Positions 1-8,674 of a stretch of DNA of 64,000 nt are shown here, in pieces. Both the position numbers and the translations under genes were made by a program. A model generated the notes under the pieces. That model saw only the letters and a list, made by a program, of their open reading frames with translations. It did no database searches and was not told the origin of the DNA. The stretch is from assembly GCF_003058085.1 (NCBI RefSeq), contig NZ_QBUD01000002.1, positions 434,001 through 498,000 on the forward strand. Direction: 5' to 3'. This DNA comes from Yoonia sediminilitoris (GTDB lineage Bacteria; Pseudomonadota; Alphaproteobacteria; Rhodobacterales; Rhodobacteraceae). Every line of letters begins with the position of its first letter. Within the stretch, counting starts at the first letter, position 1.

Positions 1-33
1 GAAACGCTTTGGGGAAATTGGGGGGAAACAAAG

Positions 34-324
34 ATGCCACCAGCAGCACGCCTAACCGATATGCACACATGCCCAGCGTTCAACGGGACCGTCCCGCACG
101 TCGGCGGTCCGATCGTGGGCCCCGGAGAAGCCACCGTTCTGATCGCCGGATTGCCCGCTGCGGTCCAAGGCGACAATTGCGTATGCGTCGGCCCGACGGC
201 CACCATTAGCAAGGGGTCCAGCAGCGTCATGATCGGGGGATCCCCTGCCGCCCGCATGGGGGACACGACCGCCCATGGTGGCAGCATTGTCACCGGCGCG
301 CCAACCGTGATTATCGGGGACTAG
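34..324 (+). CDS. PAAR-domain spike-tip protein of a contractile injection system
   Basis: This 96-residue protein is almost entirely a PAAR domain. It has repeated Gly/Pro-rich short strands (GGPIVGPG, SSVMIGGSPAARMGD, HGGSIVTGAPTVIIGD) and the His/Cys positions typical of the metal-binding tip. PAAR proteins cap the VgrG/gp5-like spike and form the sharp point that meets the target membrane. The ATG at 34 follows a GGGGGAAA ribosome-binding stretch. A gp25-like gene starts 3 bases after the stop, the arrangement expected in Afp/PVC-type CIS operons. The spike hub and tube genes are not visible and probably lie before the window. Confidence 0.88.
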   Translation: MPPAARLTDMHTCPAFNGTVPHVGGPIVGPGEATVLIAGLPAAVQGDNCVCVGPTATISKGSSSVMIGGSPAARMGDTTAHGGSIVTGAPTVIIGD

Positions 325-327
325 GCA

Positions 328-786
328 ATGGCTTTCGAAGATCCCGGATTTTTAGGACGCGGCTGGGCCTTTCCGCCCAGCTTTGATCCCCACACGGGCG
401 AAGCGACGTTGGTTTCGGCCGCCGAGGACATCAACCAAAGCCTGCGCATCCTGTTCGAAACCCGACCCGGTGAGCGTGTCATGCACCCCGAATTCGGCTG
501 CCGCATCCATGATTACCTGTTCGACCCGATGAACAATGCCACCATGCGCGCAATAGAGGCCGCCATTGCCCGCGCCATTCTGTTTTACGAGGCACGCATC
601 CAGACCCACTCTGTCAGGGCGCAAATCAAGACCCGACAAGATCAGATTGATGCTGGCTCCGGTCAGCTTGATATCGCTGTTCTTTATACAATCACCCAGA
701 CCAACACGCGCCATAACGCGGTGTTCCCTTTCTACATTACCCAAGGCACCCTGATTACCGACAAACCCATCGAGGTTCTGGAATGA
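328..786 (+). CDS. GPW/gp25-like baseplate wedge protein
   Basis: The 152-residue product fits the T4 gp25/GPW family (Afp9-like), which nucleates the sheath on the baseplate. The family signature is readable: ALV-type motif with SAAEDINQSLRILFETRPGER at residues ~30-50, then HPEFGCRIHDYLFDP. Its length is typical. It lies 3 bases downstream of the PAAR gene, and its TGA overlaps the ATG of the next gene by 4 bases (783-786), so translation is probably coupled. It acts in the cytoplasm during particle assembly. Confidence 0.9.
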   Translation: MAFEDPGFLGRGWAFPPSFDPHTGEATLVSAAEDINQSLRILFETRPGERVMHPEFGCRIHDYLFDPMNNATMRAIEAAIARAILFYEARIQTHSVRAQIKTRQDQIDAGSGQLDIAVLYTITQTNTRHNAVFPFYITQGTLITDKPIEVLE

Positions 787-1742
787 GGATTGCGCGCGCC
801 TTTATCGTTGCAGCAATGGCCATATCGCTTGGCAGTTGCGACACGGTGCAGTCGGTCGTCGACAGCACGATTGAGGCCGCGCAGGCCACCCCCGCACTGG
901 AATTGATCGGCCTTGGCCCCGAATTGCCTTGCGACGTTGACCGATACGATGCGCGCAGGCTGTCCGGCACCTACTACCGCGTTGCCGACGGCTCAGTGGG
1001 CGGCGAAGTTCTGTTTGTTACCGGCAGACTGGACCTTTTCACGCGCTCCTCACCGCGCAGTATCATCCTTGACGACAGCAGCGTTTGGCCAATTTCGGAG
1101 GGCGCAGATGGGGCATTGTCCACTTTTTGGGGGTCAACGGCATCACCGATCCGCAGCTTGAAGGACGGGACAGACCTGCCGCTGGCGTACACATTGTCCT
1201 ACCGCGCAAACGCGGTCGATTACACCGGCCCTATGGTTGTGGGCATCCCGCCGCGGCAAGAGGAAATCCCAAAGACCGGCACGTCAATCATGTCGGGTCT
1301 GGTGGAGTTAAGCCAAACGACTTTCTCGGAAACCGGTGCACCATCCATCAGCAAGGCCACAGGGCGTTTTGAGTTGCGGATCGGTTATCGGTCGGGCCGT
1401 GCGACATTCACCCTTGAAAATATCGCCAGCACCCAAGGCGCGCCGCTGTCCTTTGCAAAGCTGACGTGGAACCGGCTGGCCCTTTGCGGTGCCCGCCTTG
1501 TCAGCAGTGGGCAGGGCCTTGTGCGCAAGACGGACAGAGATGGCAAGTTGCTGCCGCTGTTCGGGCCGGATGCCGACCCCGCCGCAGGTGCCTTGCAATT
1601 CCAGTCAAGCATGTTTGCCGGAGACACGCGGCCCGGCCCTCCCGGTGGGGTTGGCGGCATCTTTACACTCGAAAGCGATGCCTCCGCGCTGACCGGCGTG
1701 TTCCTGTCCCAGAACGTCATCAATCCGGGGGGCGCAAGTTGA
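783..1742 (+). CDS. Predicted lipoprotein inside the CIS baseplate operon
   Basis: I do not recognise a family for this 319-residue protein. It starts with a short hydrophobic signal segment and a lipobox LGSC with Cys19, so it is predicted to be a lipidated envelope protein. The rest looks like soluble beta-rich sequence with no motif I can name. Its start codon overlaps the gp25 stop, and a baseplate gene follows 46 bases after its stop, so it is co-transcribed with structural genes. That is odd for a lipoprotein, because CIS baseplates assemble in the cytoplasm. It could anchor or dock the particle at the envelope, protect the producer, or be carried as cargo; the sequence does not decide. 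Confidence 0.7.
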   Translation: MRIARAFIVAAMAISLGSCDTVQSVVDSTIEAAQATPALELIGLGPELPCDVDRYDARRLSGTYYRVADGSVGGEVLFVTGRLDLFTRSSPRSIILDDSSVWPISEGADGALSTFWGSTASPIRSLKDGTDLPLAYTLSYRANAVDYTGPMVVGIPPRQEEIPKTGTSIMSGLVELSQTTFSETGAPSISKATGRFELRIGYRSGRATFTLENIASTQGAPLSFAKLTWNRLALCGARLVSSGQGLVRKTDRDGKLLPLFGPDADPAAGALQFQSSMFAGDTRPGPPGGVGGIFTLESDASALTGVFLSQNVINPGGAS

Positions 1743-1788
1743 TCTGCCCCTTCATCGCAATCCATTTTCAGCGCACAGAAAGCTAACC

Positions 1789-4700
1789 TTGCCCATCAAA
1801 TGGTCCGACATACCCGTTACCCCCGGTTCTTGCGCCGACGCACGATTGCCTGCGCCGTTGGCCGTGCCGCCAAAACTATGTTCGGAAGATCTGGCGCGCA
1901 GCTTTGTCGCATTGGCAAGGACAGCGCCTGAACCGTGGCACAAGCTGCTCAGGCAGGAACCCGCGCTTGTGGCGGCACAGGTTATCAGTTTCCGGCAGGA
2001 TGATGAGGTCACGCGCTTTCGGTGCGCAATGGAGCAGGGGCAAGAAGCGGCGGCTAATCTTGTCCGGTTTCTGGCGGCAAAGCTTGATGACTGGCTCTCC
2101 CGCATGACCAGCCAACATAAGGCCAGTCTGGCAGAGCCAATCGCAGCACTGGACACCCAGATGTCATTGACGACCAAGGTCGGCAAACTGGCAGATGCCT
2201 CCATTTCCCGCATGCCCGAGGTCGTCAAGGCGCAAGGGTTTCTGCCCGCGCAGGGAGAGGCTGCGTCCACAGCTTACCGGATCGGGCTGAATGCGGCGCA
2301 CAGGCAGTTGCTGCACACAATTGCATCGCTGCAACCCCTCGCCAAAATTGCCTTTGAAAACAGACTCGCCTCGCACGAGCTTGATCCGGCAATCGGTCTG
2401 ATCATTGCAGAACTGACCATGTCGCTAGAGGTGGAAAAGCACGTCAATTATTTCGGCGCACGGCATCGGGCCTTTTACTATGGTGATCTGATCGGTCAGG
2501 ACCTTCGTGGCGCCGCACCTGAACGCGCGCTGTTGCATCTGCCCTCCGGTGCGGTGCTGCAAAAGGTGCCAAAGGGCACGGGCATCGTGGCGCAACTGGA
2601 TGACGGGCGCAAAGTCAGGTTCCAGACCGAAACCGAGGTCGCAGTAACACCCGCAAAGGTGGGCGCGACGGCGGCGCTGACATACACCACGAATATGAAG
2701 AACTCGCTTGCATCCTCGCTGGGTGCAATCACGGGGATGCATGCGATCATCGACCCTGCGGGGCCGTTGTCGCCGGGCAGACGGGTGTTCAACGCCCCGC
2801 CGGAAGCTCCGTTCGACGTCGGGATTGATATCGCCTCTGAAATGTTCGCTGTCGCCGAAGGGCACCGCACAATCAATCTGGCGCTTTACATGGACCGCGC
2901 GACCGATCTGCCCGCAGCCTCCTACCCGCAGGACATTGCGCCAGACGCCATCCCCGACCCCAGAATAGCGCTGGAACTGCGCGCTGACCCGGCGCTGGTT
3001 GCCACGCTGGATTTCCCGTCCCGGATCAAGGCGATTGAATTCATCGCACGAAGGGTCAACCAGCTTGCCAAAGAGCGCAACTGCATCCCGTCAATGGACC
3101 TGATATACGAAGTTATCAGCCGCGAACTTGTGCAACGCGGCAACAAATCAGCACAAAGCCTGCGCACCTTGCTGGGCCGCGTTCTGACCCTTGCCCTGAT
3201 TGAAAACAGGGCTTGGCCTACCGGGGCATACTGGACAGCACTCGAGGCCGGGATCACCAAACACAAGGCCGCGCTGATGGGGCAGCGCAAGCCAAAGTCA
3301 GACGACCAAAAACAAATTGGCGAAATCATCGAAGCATTTACCGTGGTAAAGGGCAAATTCGCCTATGAACCGGCCGAGATTTTTCAAAAGCTGCTGGGGG
3401 ATGCATTTACGATCACACTGTCCACCGAGACTGGCCCGGTAACCGCGACCACGACAATAATCAAGCCGCTCGACGCGCTGACATCCCAGACCGTGGCCAA
3501 ACGCAAGAAATCCACCGCCGCCGGCATCGGCGTGCAGCTGATTTTCGCCCCTGAAAAACCGGCCCTGACCCCGCCGCCGGATGGCAGCGCCGCAGCCCCG
3601 GTAATGAACATCAGGTGGAACCAGTCCGGCCGCGCCTGCCCGATTACCTTTTTCGAGCGCTATATGCTGGACGCCATTGGCATCACGATCAACGTGAAAG
3701 GAGTCAGTCAGGTCTCTGCCTTTAGCGATGACGGGCTGTTGGCCACGGCCCAAAGCTTTCTGCCCTTTGGCGCCCGCCCGAAGGATGCTGCAACTTTCAC
3801 AGTCTCTGCGCCAGAGATCGTATCAAAACCGGTGACATCCATCGCAATGGCCATTGAATGGGCTGATTTGCCAACAACGCCCGGCGGGTTTGCCGGGCAT
3901 TACGAAACCTACCCCGACACTGTCGTCATTCCCGAACCCAAGGTGCAAACCGCATATCTGGCACCGGATGGCTGGAAACCGGACCGCGAGGAACCGCTGC
4001 CTTTGTTTGAAAGCCGCGCCCATGATGGCCTGTTGCATGACAGGTGGCAGGTCAGGATCAACATCCCCGGCATCACCTTTCCACCTTTACCGCGGCAGGA
4101 TGCCAAACCGCTCAAGTCGCGCAACAATGTCAAACCGGGTGCCATCCGGTTGAAGTTACAGGATGCGGGCGATTTTGGACAGGCGGCTTATCCGCTTGCC
4201 CTTGTCAACGCCATGCGGCCAAGGTGGGTACCCGGACTTCGGCCGCGCAAGATACCACCCGCGCCCTATATTCCCAAGATCAGCAAGTTGCGTCTGGACT
4301 ACACAGCAAGCGCGACGATGGACCTGGCGGCAACGGAAACCGCCCGGCCTGGCGATCAGGTCACGCAGATTACCCCCTTTGGACATCGTGTCGCCTTTCC
4401 CAGAAAGATTCACAGGGATTTCGGGCTATTTCCCAAAAGGCTTGGGCTGGCCAGCCTTTATGTGCAACTGACCGGCGCGGGGTCCAAAAAGCGGCTGGGG
4501 TTGCTGTTTGATATCGCCGACAGCGGACACCAGCGGATCGCACCGGATGTCGTGGGTATTCACTGGCATTATCTTACGGCACAGGGGTGGAAAACCCTGC
4601 CCGAAACGGTGATCTTTTCGGATACGACCGACGGGCTGACCAAATCCGGCGTGGTCATCCTTGATCTGCCCGATGATGCCGACACACCAAAGGGTGAATT

Positions 4701-5688
4701 TCCGGACGGCGGTGTCTGGGTCGCGGCATCGACAGATTCGCCGCATTTTGCCACCCACCCGGTCTTGTCACAGGTGCGCACCAATGGCGTCTGGGCGCAG
4801 CGCGCTGTCGGGAACGACGATCACGCTGACGGGCCACGCAGCTGGAAGTTTGAAACGCCCATTTCCGGCCTTGCCGCCCCCGTGGAAGCAAGCCGACGTG
4901 CCCCGCCCCGTGCCGCCGAAAGTGCGCCGCACTATCTTGCGCGGGTGTCGGAACGACTGCGCCACCGCAAACGTGCCGTCACGCCCTTTGACGTGGAACG
5001 TTTGGTGCTGGAAAAATTCCCGGAGGTCTGGATCGCAAAATGCTTGCCCCATCTGACCCGCGCAACCCCCGAACCCTGTCCGGGCACCACGACCGTTGTG
5101 ATCACCCGGCATCCTCCCGAAGTGATGACCAGCAGCCCCGAGGGGAGGCTTTTTGACCCGGGCACACTCAACAAGGTGCAAAAATACCTTCAAAGCCACG
5201 GCGCCGAAGGGGTACAATACGAAGTGGTGAACCCGGCCTTTGACCGCATCCATGTGCGTGCCGCTGTCCGGTTTTCACCGTTTCTGGATGATGGCGCGAT
5301 GGCCCATAAACTGCGCCTGTATCTGGCGCAGGTCCTGTCTGTCTGGACAGCGAAAGACAGCCTTGGTCAGTTCGGATGGCAGTTGCAGGAACCGGTCCTG
5401 CGCGCACAAATAGCGGCACTGGATTACGTCGAGGACGTGACCGATTTTTCTGTCCTGCATTTCATGGTCGACGACACGCCGCATTACCGGCTCGCCGATA
5501 CCGCGCATTGGGCTGGTGGCCCCGACCATGTGATCCGTCCATCGCGACCATGGGCACTGGCGCTCTCCGCGTCGGACCATGCCATTTCCACATTGGAAAC
5601 CCCCCAGAACATTCCGGCCACCCCAAGCGGGATTGGCCGATTGAGAGTGGGTGACATGCTGATCGTCAGCGAGGAGGCGCGTCAATGA
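1789..5688 (+). CDS. Large baseplate protein (Afp11/baseplate-J-like)
   Basis: This 1299-residue protein is placed as a CIS baseplate wedge component. The recognisable part lies at residues ~1045-1090: ERLRHRKRAVTPFDVERLVL followed by EKFPEVWIAKCLPH, the conserved block of baseplate J/Afp11-type proteins. The C-terminal ~250 residues, including a VLSVWTAKDSLGQFG segment, also look family-like, while the N-terminal ~900 residues are divergent. The best start is a TTG at 1789 with only weak ribosome-binding sequence. The stop overlaps the next ATG (5685-5688). It probably partners with the 727-residue protein two genes downstream, as gp6 and gp7 homologues do. Confidence 0.78.
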   Translation: MPIKWSDIPVTPGSCADARLPAPLAVPPKLCSEDLARSFVALARTAPEPWHKLLRQEPALVAAQVISFRQDDEVTRFRCAMEQGQEAAANLVRFLAAKLDDWLSRMTSQHKASLAEPIAALDTQMSLTTKVGKLADASISRMPEVVKAQGFLPAQGEAASTAYRIGLNAAHRQLLHTIASLQPLAKIAFENRLASHELDPAIGLIIAELTMSLEVEKHVNYFGARHRAFYYGDLIGQDLRGAAPERALLHLPSGAVLQKVPKGTGIVAQLDDGRKVRFQTETEVAVTPAKVGATAALTYTTNMKNSLASSLGAITGMHAIIDPAGPLSPGRRVFNAPPEAPFDVGIDIASEMFAVAEGHRTINLALYMDRATDLPAASYPQDIAPDAIPDPRIALELRADPALVATLDFPSRIKAIEFIARRVNQLAKERNCIPSMDLIYEVISRELVQRGNKSAQSLRTLLGRVLTLALIENRAWPTGAYWTALEAGITKHKAALMGQRKPKSDDQKQIGEIIEAFTVVKGKFAYEPAEIFQKLLGDAFTITLSTETGPVTATTTIIKPLDALTSQTVAKRKKSTAAGIGVQLIFAPEKPALTPPPDGSAAAPVMNIRWNQSGRACPITFFERYMLDAIGITINVKGVSQVSAFSDDGLLATAQSFLPFGARPKDAATFTVSAPEIVSKPVTSIAMAIEWADLPTTPGGFAGHYETYPDTVVIPEPKVQTAYLAPDGWKPDREEPLPLFESRAHDGLLHDRWQVRINIPGITFPPLPRQDAKPLKSRNNVKPGAIRLKLQDAGDFGQAAYPLALVNAMRPRWVPGLRPRKIPPAPYIPKISKLRLDYTASATMDLAATETARPGDQVTQITPFGHRVAFPRKIHRDFGLFPKRLGLASLYVQLTGAGSKKRLGLLFDIADSGHQRIAPDVVGIHWHYLTAQGWKTLPETVIFSDTTDGLTKSGVVILDLPDDADTPKGEFPDGGVWVAASTDSPHFATHPVLSQVRTNGVWAQRAVGNDDHADGPRSWKFETPISGLAAPVEASRRAPPRAAESAPHYLARVSERLRHRKRAVTPFDVERLVLEKFPEVWIAKCLPHLTRATPEPCPGTTTVVITRHPPEVMTSSPEGRLFDPGTLNKVQKYLQSHGAEGVQYEVVNPAFDRIHVRAAVRFSPFLDDGAMAHKLRLYLAQVLSVWTAKDSLGQFGWQLQEPVLRAQIAALDYVEDVTDFSVLHFMVDDTPHYRLADTAHWAGGPDHVIRPSRPWALALSASDHAISTLETPQNIPATPSGIGRLRVGDMLIVSEEARQ

Positions 5689-6494
5689 CCAAAAAAGACA
5701 GAACCACGCTCAAGGCCTTCTTTAGCGATGGCGCGCTTCCTACTGCCGAAGACTTCAGCCACCTGATCGACAGCGGCGTGAACCAGATTGACGACGGGTT
5801 TGGCAAATCGCCCGACGAAGGACTGATCCTGACCGGGACCAGCAACTTCCGCCGGATGATGAGCTTTTATGAAAAAAGCGACTCTCCGGGCCCGACGTGG
5901 GTCATCGACCATGGTGAAAGCAGACCCAGTCTGCATGTACGTGCAGGGGCCGCAGGCGCATCTGCGCCGGGCATTACAGTTACGACAGATGGCCGGCTTG
6001 GGGTCGACAAAGAAGAACCTGACTGGCGCCTTGATGTAAATGGCGCAGTGCGCAGCCACGGGCGCATCGGCCACCCCCGCAAGGATTTTGCGTCCGTCAA
6101 AGCTGACGGCGAGTGGGCGCGCATCACCGAAGACCTGACGGGTTGTCAGGCCTTTGAAGTGATCGCAGGGGTCGGTGGCGAACCCAACCAAGGCCGATAT
6201 GCGATGACCCATGCAATCGCGATGAATGCCTATCATCCACGCAACTGGATTTATAACTGGTACTTCAAACGCCGCCAGATCAAGGCGCAAACCGCCGTTT
6301 ACGGAAGCTACGCGGACCGTATCCGACTACGCTGGAAGGCAGGCGAAGACAGGCATACGTTTTATTTGGAGATGAAAACCAACGCCAACTACGGTGGTGA
6401 ATATGTGATCCGTTACTATCTGACCCAGCTTTGGTTTGACCCGACAATGGAAGGATCGCGCAGCAACAAGACACAGCCGGACGGGACATTATGA
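5685..6494 (+). CDS. Fibre-like CIS protein
   Basis: The 269-residue product carries, at about residues 100-127, a stretch of the form GRLGVDKEEPDWRLDVNGAV, close to the 'GIGT.xP..KLDVnG' motif found at the start of many phage tail-fibre tip and chaperone segments. The following ~140 residues are aromatic-rich and beta-like. Position between the two baseplate genes and this motif suggest a short receptor-binding fibre or baseplate-decorating protein (Afp13-like role). It is much shorter than typical tail fibres, so it may be a collar or adaptor instead. Both ends overlap their neighbours by 4 bases. Confidence 0.55.
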   Translation: MTKKDRTTLKAFFSDGALPTAEDFSHLIDSGVNQIDDGFGKSPDEGLILTGTSNFRRMMSFYEKSDSPGPTWVIDHGESRPSLHVRAGAAGASAPGITVTTDGRLGVDKEEPDWRLDVNGAVRSHGRIGHPRKDFASVKADGEWARITEDLTGCQAFEVIAGVGGEPNQGRYAMTHAIAMNAYHPRNWIYNWYFKRRQIKAQTAVYGSYADRIRLRWKAGEDRHTFYLEMKTNANYGGEYVIRYYLTQLWFDPTMEGSRSNKTQPDGTL

Positions 6495-8674
6495 AAAGCG
6501 ACCCGGCCCCGGAACTGCCCTTTGGCACGCTGCGCACGCTAGGAATTGCTGCGGCGCAAAAACTGTCGGGAAACATCTGGACCGACTATAACCTGCATGA
6601 TCCGGGTGTCACATTGCTGGAACAGACGGCCTTTGCCCTGACGGAAATCGCCTACCAAAGCGACCATAATGTGCGTGACCTTCTGACCCGTCAGGCGCAA
6701 GAGACCGATTACGGCCAACTCGCTTTGTTTGCACCGGCAGAAGTGCTGACCAGCCTGCCAGTCACCTTGCGTGACATTGCGGGCATCCTGTCTGACATTA
6801 CAGGTGTTGAAAGGGTCTTTACACGCAACGGCCCGGCCCTTGGTCTTGTCAGCCTTTTGATCGTTCCCGCCGAGTTGACCACAAGCGACGCAGAGAGAAA
6901 CACGCTCGTCGAGCAAGTCCGCGCCACATTCGATAAACACCGACTGCTTTGCAGCGATGTACACGCCGTTGAAATTGCGACCCCGCAGCCTGTGCAGTTG
7001 CGTGGCACGCTCCAGATTGATCCGCTGGGCGACCCTGACGCCATTGCCGCCGAGGTTATCTTTCGCACCAAACACGTGCTGCGAGGCATCAAGCCAAGCC
7101 ACCTGAACCAGTTGCAAGGCGCCACGCGCAACGATGCGTTCAGGGACCCCTCGGCCCTGTTGCCCGCACTCCTGCCCGAGGCGTCGGGCGCGAAACAGCT
7201 TGATGTGATCCTAACTGCGATCAAGAGCATTCCTTTTGTGCAGGAAGTCACCCATTTCGATGTGATCTCGGAAGCAACCGGGCTTTCGATCAAGGAAAGC
7301 GGTTCTGAACTGGCGCCCAACGCCTATTTCGAAACCGGCAGACCAACCGAAAAGATGCTGGGCAACCTGTTCCTGCGGCGCGATAATGCAGCCATTGCGC
7401 TCAACATCCATGCCATCAACGACGAACTTGTCAGATGGGAAGCGGCTGAAATTGCCGCCAAAGGCAACCGCAAGGATGCCAACGACTGGGATGTGCTGAC
7501 GCAAGGGCAGCATCGCAATATCGGCATGGATGGTGTTGATGCAATGCTGCCTGCGATCTACCGGCCGGCGCCGCACGCAAATAACGCCGCGGCAAAAGCC
7601 CGCACGCAGGCCAGCAACCAACTATCGGCATACCGCAGGCTTACCAATGCGCATCTGCGTGGCCTGATCGCCCCGATTGCGGGATTATCAGACAGGTTCT
7701 GCATTTCTCAAACCATCGATGACACCGACCCCGCGCAGGTCAGGGAACGCGTTGCTGTGCTTGATTATCTGATCGCCCTGCAAGGCGAAGCGATGCCAAA
7801 GATCGACCCGGTCACGCTGCATACGTACCGTGGCCTTTCCCAGCAAGAGCGGTGGAAAGTCTCATGGCGTGCCGACTATCTGGCCAACCTTGCCGCGTAC
7901 AACAGCCTCAAGGGCAGCGCAGACCCGGTGCATGGCTTTGTCGGGCGGGTGACACATCTGGCCGATCTTCAACAGCCTGGCCAATCCCTGATCGACGCAA
8001 GCTTGGTCAAGCTGATCCGTCAGCCGCAGCCTGCCCTGCGTGCCAGTCCTGATGCACAGGCCGCCCCACCCGAGGCACCGTTTGATGTTTTCGTAAACCG
8101 CCGCGACGATGTTGCACCGCTCGACCAAGAGGGGCTTGCGCGCTATTGCCCGTGGCTGCTGGACGGGCAGACAACGCCGGACCTGTTCCGGCTTTCGGCC
8201 CAGCAGACATCTTACAAGATCTTTGAAATCGATGACAAAAGGCTGGAACTGCGCTTTGATCCCGGCGCTGGCTACGCACATCACATTTGCGACACAGGGA
8301 CGGACCGAAACGCGCTGGAAGAACGTGGCAACCAGATTCGCCTGACCTTCCAGATGCTCAACCAGCAGGCAGAGGAAATCTGGCTGATCGAAGATATTCG
8401 CTTGCGACAGGACGCCGTAGATTTCAGCCCGGCCACTGCCTATGCCCTGCTGCCCAACTGGACGCTACGCACCCAAGACCCCGCCTTTCAACAATTTATC
8501 AGCAATCTGGTGCGTGAACTTGCACCTGCGCATGTGCATGTGCGTCTGTCATGGCTCAGTCCGTGGAAAATGGAGCTTGTCAAAACACGCCATGCCCGTT
8601 GGAAAAAGCAGCCTGACAAGGCCAACACGAGAAAGCTCAGGGCGACTTTGCGCAGGCTTGGGGACTGCCCATGA
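6491..8674 (+). CDS. Second CIS baseplate protein (Afp12-like)
   Basis: The 727-residue protein has the near-N-terminal signature NIWTDYNLHDPGVTLLEQ (residues ~28-45), then ALTEIAYQ, which is shared by the large Afp12/gp7-like baseplate proteins of extracellular CIS. Internal segments such as SGADPVHGFVGR are not diagnostic. It should form the outer wedge of the baseplate with the 1299-residue protein. Its start overlaps the preceding stop and its stop overlaps the tape-measure start, both by 4 bases, which supports coordinated translation. Confidence 0.8.
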   Translation: MKSDPAPELPFGTLRTLGIAAAQKLSGNIWTDYNLHDPGVTLLEQTAFALTEIAYQSDHNVRDLLTRQAQETDYGQLALFAPAEVLTSLPVTLRDIAGILSDITGVERVFTRNGPALGLVSLLIVPAELTTSDAERNTLVEQVRATFDKHRLLCSDVHAVEIATPQPVQLRGTLQIDPLGDPDAIAAEVIFRTKHVLRGIKPSHLNQLQGATRNDAFRDPSALLPALLPEASGAKQLDVILTAIKSIPFVQEVTHFDVISEATGLSIKESGSELAPNAYFETGRPTEKMLGNLFLRRDNAAIALNIHAINDELVRWEAAEIAAKGNRKDANDWDVLTQGQHRNIGMDGVDAMLPAIYRPAPHANNAAAKARTQASNQLSAYRRLTNAHLRGLIAPIAGLSDRFCISQTIDDTDPAQVRERVAVLDYLIALQGEAMPKIDPVTLHTYRGLSQQERWKVSWRADYLANLAAYNSLKGSADPVHGFVGRVTHLADLQQPGQSLIDASLVKLIRQPQPALRASPDAQAAPPEAPFDVFVNRRDDVAPLDQEGLARYCPWLLDGQTTPDLFRLSAQQTSYKIFEIDDKRLELRFDPGAGYAHHICDTGTDRNALEERGNQIRLTFQMLNQQAEEIWLIEDIRLRQDAVDFSPATAYALLPNWTLRTQDPAFQQFISNLVRELAPAHVHVRLSWLSPWKMELVKTRHARWKKQPDKANTRKLRATLRRLGDCP

